Shown: piece after piece, positions 12,273 to 23,816 of the stretch
Numbering within the stretch: position 1 is the stretch's first letter
Layout: every line of letters begins with the position of its first letter
Origin: Immersiella caudata
Taxonomy: Eukaryota > Ascomycota > Sordariomycetes > Sordariales > Lasiosphaeriaceae
Reading direction: 5' to 3'
DNA length: 64,000 bases
NCBI GenBank assembly: GCA_030512335.1
Contig: JAULSU010000002.1
Span: forward strand, 1,736,001-1,800,000
Notes under the pieces: generated by a model
Told to the model about the DNA's origin: nothing
The model's input: only the letters and a program-made list of their open reading frames with translations
Databases searched by the model: none
Translations under genes and position numbers: made by a program

Positions 12273-12977
12273 ATGGCAAGCCCCGGCGCAGAGGCGCCCC
12301 CGCTGGACGATGAGTTCGATGAACAAGCCATGGCACAGTTCATGGGCTTTTCATCGTTTGGGGCACAGGAGCAAAACCGCCCGTCCAAGAAGCGGCGTTT
12401 CAACTCCCACGTCGACGACGCCGTGATTGCCGGTGTCCCTCGCCCAGCAGGCCTGCCCGCCAAACCACCGGCACCCTCCGCATCAGGCGCAAACAGCCTA
12501 CCTTTACATCCCCGAGGCGTACCCAGCACCGACAGCACCACCTCCAAGAAAGGTAAACAGACCCAACCCGCCTCCGAAAACTCCGAAGAGATAGGCCTCT
12601 CCTCCTCCAACCCTGCCCCACCAGGGAAGCCCATCTTCCCCCCCGGACCCAGCATCGAGACCATCAACGCCGCCATCGCCGCACGCTCCCCTGGCGGCGT
12701 CTTTCCCCCCAACTGGGACCCCAGCGACCCCAAAGGCTCTCCCTGGCAAATTGGAGGCGACCACGAACCAACAACCAACCACTCCGGTGTTGCTTCTCGT
12801 GGCTCCCCTGACCCTATCCTCCCAGCACCACTTCCTGGACGAAAATGGTACGACGACTACTACGACAGAGCCAGCAACGAGAACCCATGGGAACGTATCG
12901 AAAATGCACGTGGAATTGGCCCAATCTCGCCCTGGCCATCCAACTCCGCCACTGCGCAATCATCCAAGGCCAGATGA
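12273..12977 (+). CDS. Small conserved hypothetical protein with MGFSSFG motif
   Basis: Single exon, 234 residues; ATG in TGATCATGG context. The N-terminus is acidic (LDDEFDEQAMAQF), then MGFSSFG, then a basic patch SKKRRFN that could be a nuclear localisation signal. The middle is disordered and Pro/Ser rich. The end is again ordered-looking (PGRKWYDDYYDRASNENPWE). The acidic-MGF.SF-basic arrangement recalls a short element of the U4/U6.U5 snRNP 27K protein (MGFASFDSTKGKK), but the rest does not match, so I do not name it. The codon use and the two conserved-looking ends support a real gene. It converges on KXD1. Confidence 0.65.
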   Translation: MASPGAEAPPLDDEFDEQAMAQFMGFSSFGAQEQNRPSKKRRFNSHVDDAVIAGVPRPAGLPAKPPAPSASGANSLPLHPRGVPSTDSTTSKKGKQTQPASENSEEIGLSSSNPAPPGKPIFPPGPSIETINAAIAARSPGGVFPPNWDPSDPKGSPWQIGGDHEPTTNHSGVASRGSPDPILPAPLPGRKWYDDYYDRASNENPWERIENARGIGPISPWPSNSATAQSSKAR

Positions 12978-14356
12978 AATGCCAGGAAAAGCCTGTTTCG
13001 TCACTTTACCGCCGCGCATGACGCAACCGGAAAAGAAAAGAAATATTTACCCTTGTCGTGGTGTTGACTGCATTCGACACCATGCTGCCATTGGTCTCAT
13101 CGGTGACCGGTCGCAACCCAATCCATGGCCGATTTGTTGGGGGCCGCTTTGGGCTCAATTGTTCCTGATTCAGGGGTATCACGTGACCCTATCAGGGAAT
13201 TAGGATGCAAGCTTGCTTTACAACTGCAGATTGGGCATCATCGCCTATCACATGATTGTGGCAGGGCTCAATGGGGAGCACAGTGCCCCGGATACGGCAG
13301 GGCAGCGCGGGATAGCGGGCAGAGATAGACACAGCACTGTTCGTGATGGCGACGGTGGAGTTCTTGGGTCACGGTCAGGAAGGAGAGCAGTTTCTGTGTC
13401 TCGATATTATTACGGAACAGAGAGACGCCTAAGAGTACCCTACAAAGCCGACCCAATGAGAGCACGCCGCTACGCCATACAAATAGTCTCTGAGCAAGGA
13501 CGCAAACAGTCACGAACTATCCTACCACTACACCCTCCTCGTCGAGACCCGTGATCCCGTAATCCGTCCCTCCTAACCGCAAGGGGCAATATTCTCCCAG
13601 ATCCCCGAGACCCTCGAAAACGGAGGACCCTCCGCCATGGCCCATCTCCGTCCGGACGAACCCGGCGTGCCGTCCTCCAGCCACCACCGCCTGTGGCTGC
13701 CCCCACCTCCTCCCTCGCCCCGTTCCCTTGGTACCGTTTCTCCCAAGCCCACCTCGCAAACGGAAGGGGGGTTAGATGAGGCTGGCAGCCCACTGCACCC
13801 CCCAGGGGAGCCACGCGAGCAAATGGAGCTAGCTCCTCCCCAGAGCCGCAGACTACTGCAGCCCTGGCGTTTGCCCTGACGCCCTCCAGGCACCAAATGT
13901 GCAGCAAGCGTGGTGTGTACCGGTACCTGTACGTTTAGTAGACGCTGGCAGTCCCTCATCGTGCCGCCTCGCCCAATCATAAGTCATAACGTCATGAAAC
14001 AGCCGCCCGCGCGTCCGCCCAAATACACCAGTTGTGTGTGGGAGGGGGTGTGAGATCGCAAAAAACGCCGCCCGCTGCAAGATCAACCACCGAAACTGGG
14101 ATAAAATCCGCGGCTATTTCTTGCCGCGCCTCGTCTTGACGACACCCCATCCCCGAGGCTTTCTCTCAGCCCCCCCCTTTTCGTGTCCCCTTTTGTTTTG
14201 TTTTGCGCAAAACACCCCAAGGAAGTAAAACATGGTGAAAACAATGGGTATGTACTGAGCACGCAATCTCGCCCGCCCCAAAAAAAGCAAAACGAACCAC
14301 AAAGAATGTGAACTGTCTCCCAGTGGCAAAGCCAAAAAGTAGAAGCCGCAACGGAA
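12978..14356. other. Intergenic, convergent
   Basis: About 1.4 kb between the stops of the gene at 12273 and KXD1. The overlapping frames at 13470-13980 (-) and 13637-13879 (+) are Pro/Arg/Gly-rich shadows of each other without motifs. I see no supported gene. Confidence 0.45.
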
Positions 14357-15246
14357 TCAGTACGAATCTGGCGATGGGTACCGCGCGCGCGCCTTGCTGT
14401 ACTCCTTGGAGTGCTTCTTGGACGCCTTGGTTTTCAGAGATCTGCGATTTGCAAGGCTGTTGTTAGCTTTCTGGTTCTTGAGATGACGAATCATCGGCTC
14501 CCAACCGCTCTAGATCTGCGTGATCGCGAATCGAGTGACCGAAAGTAGGACTGCGGGAGTAGTAGATTCGGTGAAACTTACGTCACTTTCTTCTGCGTCC
14601 ACTCGAGGTCGTTGCGCACTTCACGGGCGTCTTCCAGACCCTGCGCGAATCGTGCGCGGGACTTTGCCAGACGCGCTTGCGCCTTAGCTTGCAGCTCAAG
14701 CAGCTCGCGGTGCTTTGCGTTGAGATGGCCAGATCTGGTTTCTGGTCAGCGAACCGCTCGATTTATCTCCCTCGCAGACGACCACCGCCTCTCTGCCTGC
14801 AACTCACCAGCGATTGCTAGCAAGTCGCGCGCAGCGAGCGCGGTTGACTGCAGGGAAATGTCTTAAAAAAATGCAACTCACGTTTGCGCCTGCTTGACCG
14901 TGCAGCTGTCAAGCGGGATGGGATTGAAAGTCTCGGCAAACCGATCTTGCATGTACTCATTGAGATCAATGCCGCTCGCCGAACCGGCGCTGTCGTACTC
15001 TCCCTGGCTGCTGCTGGCATAACTGGCCGCTGTCACGGAGTAGCTGGAATTGCCATACGAAGCGAGCCCCGAGGAAGAGCTGACGGAAGCGTCCAAGTCT
15101 TCCGGTGGCGACACTGAGTAAGTGCTGTCCGTGTTGGTGTAGTAGGCAGGATACTGGTAATTGTACTGATACTGCCCCTTGCCAGCGGCCGGAATCGGCA
15201 CGGCATCGGAGGCGCTGTAGTACTGAGAAGAGTAGGGGGAAGACAT
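14357..15246 (-). CDS. KXD1: KXD1-like BLOC-1 subunit (KxDL domain)
   Basis: 200-residue KxDL-family protein, a subunit of the BLOC-1 complex that acts on endosomal maturation. Three exons: 14882-15246, 14582-14734 and 14357-14441. The two introns are larger than the local norm: 147 bp (14735-14881) and 140 bp (14442-14581). Splicing gives VKQAQTSGHLNAKHRELLEL, then ARFAQGLEDAREVRNDLEW and TQKKVTSLKTKASKKHSKEY, ending RARYPSPDSY. The first 80 residues are Tyr/Ser/Gln rich and disordered; the KxDL helix covers about residues 100-185. At the motif itself I read R-N-D-L, so the usual first lysine is arginine. The start MSSPYSSQYY (15246) is preferred to the in-frame ATG 57 bases upstream. Confidence 0.88.
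14442..14581 (-). other. KXD1 intron 2
   Basis: 140-bp intron (GTAAGT...TCGCAG), also splitting a threonine codon, between TQKKV and SLKTKASKKH. Confidence 0.85.
14735..14881 (-). other. KXD1 intron 1
   Basis: 147-bp intron (GTGAGT...AACCAG) splitting a threonine codon between VKQAQ and SGHLNAKH. Confidence 0.85.
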
Positions 15247-18200
15247 TGTGAATTGTGCAGAATATGTGCAGAAGATATTCCGTGCTGTGTGTGGAGGGTA
15301 CACTCAGTGTGGTGAAGGCTGGGTAGGGCGTGAACACTTGAACAAGTGATCAAGTCTGGTCAAGGTAGGGCTGGGGTATGGGAGCTTGGTGTTTGTGCGT
15401 CTGAGGAGCAGAGAAAGTGATGAGAAAAGGAAGAGAAGAGATCAGAGAGAGTCCGTCAAAGACACTCCCTTTTATACTTTTTTCTGGACCTCCCTGGCCT
15501 ACGACCTTCCGACATCAGGAGGCCGAGGAGGATAAGACATGGCGAATCCATTCGTCGAGACTCTCTCAGCCCCGCCCGAGGCCGGGAAGAGATAGGGTGA
15601 AGATGGGCATGACGGCGACATGGACGCGGCTACGTCCCAGAGAGGCAGACCTCCCACCCGCCCGTTCTGCCGGGGGGATAGACCAACGGGAAGGAGGGAT
15701 GCCCACGGCCGATGGGGTGATCCCTGGAGCCATTGACCGAGCAGGCCCCTGCCAGGATTGGTTTGCAAGCCAGTTTCGATTGATCAGAGAAAGGACTGAG
15801 AGAAACGGTGCATATGCCGAGAGGTAACTATCACCGTTGGTATTGGTGGACACGGGGACTGGTGGAGGGGGACCAGGGGCAAGACATCCGGCTAGGAGCT
15901 TGGAAACTCCCGTCTGGCGGCGGCGGCGGGGGCTTCGAAGTTCAGATACACGGAGGCGAAAGGAAAAGAGACGGGCGCCTATAGGGACTGGAGGCTCAAC
16001 GGCAGGGTCTAGAATGGAGAGGTCGTGGAGGGGTGGGTGTAAAACTGGGGGACGGGTTGAGGAATGGAGGCCGAAAGAACGCCAGAGGCACGAGCAGGGG
16101 GCTGTGACTGGAGACCAGGCCTAGGGATGGCGGGATGGAGGACGGAAACGGCGTGTGACAGGCTGGCCAACAGTGGAGGTGAGAAACCGGCATCCAAGAC
16201 CCATCACAATTTCTGGCGGTCATCAGATGTGCAACGGGCTGGAGGGCAGCTAGCGAAAACCACGGTATCGCACGAAGGGGCGGGTCGGAACAAAGACGAC
16301 TGGACAACTCGGCGGAGTACCGGAACCTCTGGGGGTCGGTGACGACGAGCAAGCGCGCATGCTGACGCTAATCAGATGGCAAACCGGCGTTGGATCTGCT
16401 TGCTCGAACGTGCGTTTTCGTTGGCTCGGAAGGAAAAGACGCGGAGGTCAAACAGGCGTTGCAAAAGCCGGGTTAGGCAGTGATGCATCTAGTCAGGCAA
16501 TGTGTTGTTCAAATGCCTGAGTTGGCCCGAAATTTAATTTTTGGGGACCCTCATCCACACACACATTTTGGCCTGTGCGTCCCCAACTAGCACAAGCATT
16601 TCCTTCGTTGCGAGACCGTTGTGAGCTGGGACTGGATATTCCAGAATCCGATTTGTTTCATTGGCCGGCGGAGTAGTCGGCCGGTTTTTGGTCATCTCAT
16701 TCGTCAGAAATCGATGTGCTTCTCGCATGGAAAAGACGTTCTGCCCGCCTGGGGACAAGGTTGCGCCTGATCCGTCGATATAGGCTCCCCGGGGAGGGCT
16801 GCTGCCCTGCAAGGCTCTGCAGATGGAAGTTATACCTCATGGTGTGGCTGAAAAGTCATGTCGTTCAGACATGTCGGTCAGGAGAGTCGACAGCCGGCTG
16901 CCGGCGGTTCACGCTCGGGGGGGGGGGGGGGGTGCTCGGGAGCTAGGATCCGCGAGATTAAAGCTCTGCTGTGAAATTTTCCCTGCCTCCCCCAGACAGC
17001 CTGCAGCGGGAGAGGTCTCAGAATTCTTGACCGTGGCAGTTGCCAGAAGGTTTCGACGAGCAGCCCGAGTACCTGAAGATACAAGCGATTAATCTAGGCA
17101 ACCCGTGCAGGGCGACGGAGCCGACGGATGCCTTGGCCGCTTCGGTAAGCCGCGTTGAGAGAAGGTGCCATGTACGGCAGTCTCAAGTCATGTATGTCAA
17201 CGGAGAAGGCGTGGGATGCAGACGAGCTCCGTCTGCGTATGCCCAGAAGTTTGCCGGGAGGGGGGTGGGTTTGACGGCACCACGACCTGGCCAGCCGGTT
17301 GCTGCTCTGCTCTGCCCATCCCTCACTGGCGAGCCGTGTGAAGTTTTATCTTGTACCCGCGGCGGCGGTCGCAGTAGAGACGTCCCGCGTGCGCAGGATG
17401 GTGTAGAAGGGCGTATTCCGTTGGGATAGACGGTCCAGCCAGGGCGAAATCGCCTGGCAGACCAGCCCGAAGGAGCAGCATTGCTATGGCCCGCATGCTG
17501 CAGGCTCGGAGGGATACCAAAGTCGCCCCCCGTTTCGATGGCTGCACGGAGCAGACGACGGGGGAAGGCGGGGAAGGGGCATGACTTGCAAGCCATGCGA
17601 AGCAGTAGAGGCCGCCGATCTCGTTCGACCAACAAAAAGGCGATTGCTCGAAGGACGGGCTATCGTTCGACCAGTGATGGATAGAGCCGACGAACTGGAC
17701 CCAGTCAGTATCCGAACTAGCTTGGCTCCTCTCCTGTGCATGGCTGACAAGGACCAGCCAGCTATCGACTACCCTCCGCACCGGCGTACACTCCAATGGC
17801 AGCCAAGGGCATTGCGTCAGAGTCGGCCGGCAAGGAAAAAGACCTCTGCGCCTCCGCAGAAAGGGAGTGGTGAAGGCACCGGTCTGGGGACGGCTGAGCG
17901 GGGGAAGACGACGCAAAGGGATCGAGGGAGGCTGCGGCTCGACGTCTCAATGGAGAATGAAGTGGCCCGTGGATGCGCAAACGGGCGCGTTGCAGACTCG
18001 GGACAGCTCGACGAGACAACGCATCAAAGCCCTCCTGCACGTCCAGAGCATTTGCTGCAGCGTTTCCCCCTCCATGATCGCGTTTCGAGAAGGAACGGGC
18101 CCGACAGGAACCATGTGTGGGTACGGCGAAATGTAACATCAGGGCTCAAGTGGAATTAGGAAATGCAGTCAAACCAGACTTGGCTGCCGACTGATGACTG

Positions 18201-19524
18201 GGCACGATTCTATAGGACGGCCGGTCTTTCAGCGTGTCCTCTGAGAGGCCCATGGGCGGGGAGGGCGTACATGAACCTACAGATTCCCACTCCGCCCTAA
18301 GGGACGTCAAAGAACCCATGCAATGTGCCATATTGACCAGTTGCGGCTGGGGAGCATGACGAAGGAAATGTAGAGAAATGTAGTCGACGAGATAGATACA
18401 TACCTGCCACCCATCCGGTTCAACTAGCCGGGCCTTCTCCCGCTTTCGCCGGAATGACCTCGGGACAGATCGTATAACTCTCCTTCATTGTGTACAGAGT
18501 GGCGGGCATTTGGCGTTTTTTGGGGGTGCATGGCGTCTCTCTTTCCGCGGCCGCAGGAGGTCTTCAGGAGACACCAGAGGTGCTTGCATGAGGGCCGCAG
18601 GAGCACGTCAAAGGGATGCGGCGAGAATTTTCGGTGAGCTGGGCCGCGACCTGGCCACAGGATTTTGCTTCTCGTGCGGACTGGAGAAGAGAGAGCGCTT
18701 GTTGATGGAATTTGCAAGAAAGTTGAGTTGGTGGTAGTTCTGGTAATTACACACAGGCCGAGCTTGGAAAAGCTCGAAGTAAAGCGCGGCTCGACACCCC
18801 GGTCCTTGTCCTTGCCATTTTCTCCCTTTCCTTGAAAGCCCCCCGTCGTTCTCGAACATTTCCTTCTTTTTCTAATCGCAAGCCCCCTTCGGCTGCCGAA
18901 TGCAAGGCATCGCTCTCCAAACGAAACATATCCCCTGTCACCCTGCTTAAACCCGCCTGTGACAGATGCAGGCTGTCCGAGCGACTATCGACCGCAGCCG
19001 TCTCCGTTTTCCTCATCCCGTGTTGCCGCAGCGCCATCGAAATCTACATCGGGCCAGAGAGTCCATAACCAAGACAGCGGTCCCGTTTGCCGCATGATTA
19101 GATAGCCATCGCCATCTACGTCGGTAGCTTGCGGGGTTGCCCTCGCCCCCCTTCGAGACGTTACACATGCTCGCTTTGGCGGAGTCAGGTGATTAGGGGA
19201 AGATGGAGGAAGACTGGTCACCTAACAGTCTATAGGACAGGCGAGAGCTTATTTTCTGTGTGACTAGAGCCCTGACACTACAACCTCTGCTGGCAGGGTA
19301 GATGTGGTTGCACTGCGTTCACAGTATAGAAGAAAGAGCGTCATAGAGTAAAGGAGAGGCGGATCCCATTCTCAATAAATATATCTCGGGAGTATATGCC
19401 GGACCGACCCTAAATCACCTCGGAACGCCGCACCATGCACTATACGTGTCATACACATTCGAGCCATCCCTATCCATCCGTTGTGCCTGTCGTGTTGAAC
19501 CCATGCATCGCGTTCGTTCATTCC
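15247..19524. other. Long intergenic region
   Basis: About 4.3 kb between the KXD1 start and the DGK1 stop. Many frames of 60-197 codons overlap on both strands, but none has a recognisable domain and none links by credible introns. Features seen: a 16-base G run at 16917-16932 and a pyrimidine-rich stretch around 18800-18880 that looks like a fungal promoter or leader. A non-coding transcript is possible but cannot be shown from sequence. Confidence 0.45.
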
Positions 19525-20706
19525 CTAGCCGAATATCTTCAGGAAACCCCAAATTCCCAACCCACTAAGTGCAGGGATTGTCAGGTTGTCGTCCCATCCA
19601 AAAAGATCGATAACTTCGCTGGTCGCAGCCACAAGCCCAGACCAGACGCTCATGACGGCCAGAGCAACACCTCCCGAAACGGTAGCTTGAGTCGCGGTAA
19701 GTCCAACCGCCTCAGCCAGCCTCTGAGGTAGGTGAAGCGATCCTGTAAACATGAAAGTCTCATCGCCAGGGAACGGGCCCTTCGTCGGAGCGAGCCATCC
19801 CCAGAACCACGCGGCCGTGCCGACGCCAACGAGAAAGGCGGCCAGCGAGCCAGCAAGGGACTTCCCGCGACGGATGCGGGGGGTGTAGCGGCCGTAGAGT
19901 CTTCCAAAGGTGCTCGCAGCAGTATCGCACCAGCTGAGGAGCAGGGTGCCCATAACACCGACATCCTTGGGGAAGAAGAAAAGAACGATCCAGGCGCCCA
20001 AAAGATAAAAGATGACGCCGTTGTAGCCGTTGAACTCGCTCTCACGCATTAGAGCGCCCAGAACCCGCACGTAGAATCGGTTGAATGGGGCATAATGGTG
20101 GCGCAAAACATCCACCGCTGCGATGGGGACCAGCGCTCCCATCAGGTACGGGCATACCGACCAAGTTTGTGTGCCCGAAAGGTAAAGCCATATGACAAAG
20201 AAGCCAATCGACACGTGCAGCGCTTTTCTGGGCACCTCGTGCTTGTGAACAAATGTCCGCCAGTGCCGGTGGATGGGAATCAGGCCCAGGGGGCTTGGGC
20301 TCCGACTGAAATCCCTCCAGCTCCATCCTCCATATGTTCCCGTCGTCGGCGGGGAAAGATGTCCGTTGACCGATTTCTCCGAGGTGGGGTTGAGGGCGCC
20401 GTTTGTCAACGGCGCGGAGACGACCGGAACGTGCCCGTTGGCGGATTTGGTCGGCTTCTTTGACGTCAATCTCGTCAGCTTGCGCGTGTCCATCGGGCTC
20501 CGGCTTCGTGTCCGAGCGCGCCGCAGCTCCGGGCTTTCGTCCTCGTCGAGTTCTTCCTCCACAGGTGCCGGTGTGGCCAGTCGCTTCCGGGCCGCCGATC
20601 TTGTCACCGGGCCAAAGTATGATTCCCGGTCATCGATTTCGGAGGGCGTCGGACTCGGGGAAATGACACGCGGCGTGGCCGGAATCGGGTTCCCTCTGAC
20701 AGACAT
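19525..20706 (-). CDS. DGK1: CTP-dependent diacylglycerol kinase (DGK1 type)
   Basis: 393-residue ER/nuclear membrane enzyme of the Dgk1 family, which phosphorylates diacylglycerol to phosphatidate using CTP and counteracts the Pah1 phosphatase. Single exon. I start at MSVRGNPIPATPRV (20706); the frame stays open 84 codons further upstream but that stretch looks like leader. Residues 1-150 are disordered and Ser/Pro/Arg rich (possible phosphorylation region). A membrane domain follows (KALHVSIGFFVIWLYLSG, YLMGALVPIAAVDVLRHHYA). The CTP-transferase core reads WCDTAASTFGRLYGRYTP then RRGKSLAGSLAAFLVG. The C-terminus has SEVIDLFGWDDNLTIPALSG, also typical of the family. It is divergent from SPB4. 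Confidence 0.92.
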   Translation of the reverse strand: MSVRGNPIPATPRVISPSPTPSEIDDRESYFGPVTRSAARKRLATPAPVEEELDEDESPELRRARTRSRSPMDTRKLTRLTSKKPTKSANGHVPVVSAPLTNGALNPTSEKSVNGHLSPPTTGTYGGWSWRDFSRSPSPLGLIPIHRHWRTFVHKHEVPRKALHVSIGFFVIWLYLSGTQTWSVCPYLMGALVPIAAVDVLRHHYAPFNRFYVRVLGALMRESEFNGYNGVIFYLLGAWIVLFFFPKDVGVMGTLLLSWCDTAASTFGRLYGRYTPRIRRGKSLAGSLAAFLVGVGTAAWFWGWLAPTKGPFPGDETFMFTGSLHLPQRLAEAVGLTATQATVSGGVALAVMSVWSGLVAATSEVIDLFGWDDNLTIPALSGLGIWGFLKIFG

Positions 20707-21840
20707 GTTGTAGGGGAAGGGGGGTAGTGCGGGCGCGGGGAGGCAAGTGGCGCCCGTGAAGAGTCGTTGGATGCCGTCGTAGAAACGAAGAGGCCAAAAC
20801 GCAGAGTGGAGATGGGTGTCTTTTCTGGACGCACGGGTTGCCGTTGTCGCCTTTGACGCCGAAGTGGCGTGCCGCGGCTGTTGGGGGCGCAGGAAGCCAG
20901 CTACTGCGATGGAGTCCAGCGTGACGGGAGTTGATGCAGCGGAGTGTGAAAACTCCACCGCATGGCTGAAGAAATCCGTCTAGATTTGGACGGGGTTGTC
21001 GAAGCCGATTATGTCTCGGCTGGCCGACATCAGCACGCTGCTCTAATTGGCGACACACGGTAGTGGTGCGGTCGAGGCTAGGTGGTAGGGGAGAGTAGGC
21101 AGGACGCAGATTTTTCGGTTCGCGCGGGACGGGAGGGCCGACTAGGGATGAATGATCGCATCAGCTTCCGCGACGAGCATGTGACATTGGCGCCCTCGCC
21201 CTGCTGCCCAACCCGCTTAAAACACTACGAAAATTCGACGACTATTTTCAGCCCGTACACTGGAGACAATAAATGACTGGGTATTTTCTTCGCCATTTGT
21301 ATCTTTTGTTGGCTTTTTTCGTTGGCTGGAGACAGCCAATGTTGGAGAAGTTGCCAACGGCGGACCCCACGCGGCAGCTGGGAACTCGGGGTTTGCCTTC
21401 AGCCCGCCCCGACTGGTGACATCAGCCTCGAGCGATCAACCCTGTTGACCAGGAACCTCAATGCCGTCGCATGATGCCCAGGGTGTACACGACATAAAGC
21501 TAGGGGCTTAAGAATTCTTCACCATGCATTGTGCAACAGAAAAACCTGCCACCTCGTATTAGACTCCGCGGCGCAGACTCATGAGTGTTGTCCCAGCCGA
21601 CCCGACCTCAGATGATCATATCCACAGAGGGGACCCTCAGAGAAGCGAGGTGGGGGTAGTCGTCAAGGTTGAAGTGCTTGGCTCAGGGTGGACCCACGTC
21701 TGTGAGCCTAGCTATCGATAGCGGTGTGCGATAAGATAAGGAAGTGGGTTGTAACTTTTTTTGAGACGAACCCGCGATCTCAGTCGCATTGAGAGGCACC
21801 AAAAAAGGGCCTTCGATATTTGATCTGTCAACCCCTCAAC
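20707..21840. promoter_or_regulatory. Divergent promoter region, DGK1 / SPB4
   Basis: 1.13 kb between two divergent starts. Apart from the upstream continuation of the DGK1 frame to 20958, I see no coding sequence. It should carry both promoters. Confidence 0.5.
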
Positions 21841-23816
21841 ATGGCGCCAGACCAGCCACGCCCTCGGAAGGCCCCGAGGTCTTGGGAGGCTTTGACGCCG
21901 AGTCTTGCGCAATGGATCTTGGATTACATGTCCTCGATGGGCTTTGCCCATCCGACACCAGTGCAAAAGCCATGTCTCGAGATCTTTCGCGGAAACAAGG
22001 ATGTCGTGGTCGAAGCCGTCACAGGCAGCGGCAAAACTCTGGCATTCTTGGTCCCCGTCGTTGAGGTGGGAATCATTGCTCCATTGCAGCGCATTTCTTG
22101 CAACCAGATTTTCTGACTGCGCAAACACAGAGACTCTTGCGCGGCGATGAGCCCGCGAAACGGCACCATGTTCAAGGCATCATCGTATCACCCACACGCG
22201 AATTGGCATCCCAGATTCACAGCGTGTTGGTGTCTCTAATAAAATTCCACGGCCCGTCCGCAGAACTCCTACCATACAGCAAGAGTGATGAGAAGCGCCC
22301 CGAGTCGACCGAGCCGGTCATCGTGCCGCAGCTCTTGGTGGGAGGGACGACCAAAGCGGCGGAGGACCTGAGCACATTCCTACGGCTGTCGCCGAATCTT
22401 CTCGTAGCAACCCCTGGCCGCCTCGCAGAATTGCTATCGAGCCCCTACGTCAAGACCCCATCGTCCAGCTTCGAGGTTCTCATCATGGATGAAGCAGATC
22501 GCCTGCTGGATCTTGGTTTCTCACAAGAGCTCACTCGAATTCTCGGCTTCCTCCCTAAGCAGCGCAGAACTGGTCTTTTCAGCGCCTCGTTGAGTGAGGC
22601 GGTTGAAAGATTGATTACGGTTGGCCTTCTATACCCGCACAAGATCACGGTTAGGGTAAAAAGTCTCAAGGACGGTGGCATCATCCAGGAGAGGAAGACT
22701 CCGATGTCACTGCAGATGTCATACATTGTGGCACCCGCAAGTAAGAAATTACCAGCGCTCTGCCAGCTTCTAGAAACCCTAGAACCCCGTCCAGCACGCT
22801 CTATCGTTTTCTTCTCAACCTGCTTCGGCGTCAAGTATTTCACGCGCGTGCTCCAAGCCATCCTTCCACCAGGCTTCAATGTCATTTCCCTTCACGGAAA
22901 GCTAGAACCGCAAGTTCGAGAGAAAAACTTCGAGCGCTTCGTCAACGCTACTTCACCAACCATACTCTTGACAACAGATATTGCTGCCCGTGGTCTCGAT
23001 ATTCCTCAGGTCGATCTCGTCGTTCAACACGATCCACCAACCGATACCAAAGTCTTCATCCACCGCTGTGGTCGCTCAGGTCGCGCAGGACGGCGGGGCT
23101 TGGCCGTCGTCATGCTTCAACCGGGACGCGAAGAGGGTTACGTTCAGCTTCTCGAAGTCCGTCAGACCCCCATAACGCCCCTCGAGAAGCCCCTGATCAT
23201 GGTATCCGACGAGGAAGCCGACAAAGCTTCTGCCAAGATCCGTTCACTTGCCTTGGCCGATCGGGAGATCTTCCAACTCGCCCAACGAGCATTTGTTAGT
23301 TGGGCTCGCAGCTATATCGAGCATCAACCGAGTTCCATCTTCCGCATTGCGGACATGGACTGGCTGGATCAGGCTAAGGGCTGGGGTTTGCTTGAGCTGC
23401 CCAAGATGCCTGAGTTGAAAAACAAGAATGTTGATAGGTCGCTCGGCTTGGGCATTGACATTGAAGCTGTTGCCTTCAAGGACAAGGATCGTGAGAAGAA
23501 GCGGTTGGAGGAGTTGGAGAAGTGGAAGGTAGAGAAGGCAAATAAGGCCGCTGCTGCTGCCGCCGGAGAGGGGACGGAGCACCCCAAACGGAAGAAGAAC
23601 GAGGCGTGGAGCGGTAAAGCGGAGCAAGAGGACGTGAAGCTAGCGAGGCGGGAGAAGAAAAGGAGGAGACGAGAGGCTGAGAAGGCAAGCACGATGACGG
23701 AGAAGGAGAAAGAGGAGCAGAAAAAGCTGGAGGAGATGATTGGGCAGATTCGGAGGCAGAACGCCGCGAAGGCGGCGCAAGGCGGAAGCGATGATGAGTT
23801 CGAAGGCTTCGGTTGA
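21841..23816 (+). CDS. SPB4: ATP-dependent RNA helicase Spb4 (60S biogenesis)
   Basis: 636-residue DEAD-box helicase of the Spb4/DDX55 type, needed in the nucleolus for late 27S rRNA maturation on pre-60S particles. Exons 21841-22065 and 22131-23816, with a 65-bp phase-0 intron between. Motifs in order: Q region HPTPVQKPCLEIF, I AVTGSGKT, Ia PTRELASQ, Ib TPGRLAEL, II DEADRLLDLG, III SAS in place of SAT, IV region IVFFSTC, V TTDIAARGLDIPQ, VI HRCGRSGRAGRRG. The C-terminal extension matches Spb4 (FVSWARSYIEHQPSSIFR, then GWGLLELPKMPEL). The last 130 residues are a Lys/Glu-rich coiled tail with nuclear-localisation-like KRKK and KKRRRR patches. The frame up to codon 75 would end at a stop if the intron were retained. 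Confidence 0.95.
22066..22130 (+). other. SPB4 intron 1
   Basis: 65-bp phase-0 intron (GTGGGA...ACACAG) with a CTGAC branch-like site. It joins LVPVVE to RLLRGDEP within the helicase core. Confidence 0.9.

Noticed and set aside
17323..17916. 197-residue minus-strand open frame
   Set aside because: Low-complexity Arg/Ser/Pro sequence without a domain; overlaps a plus-strand frame of similar length. Typical of GC-rich non-coding DNA.
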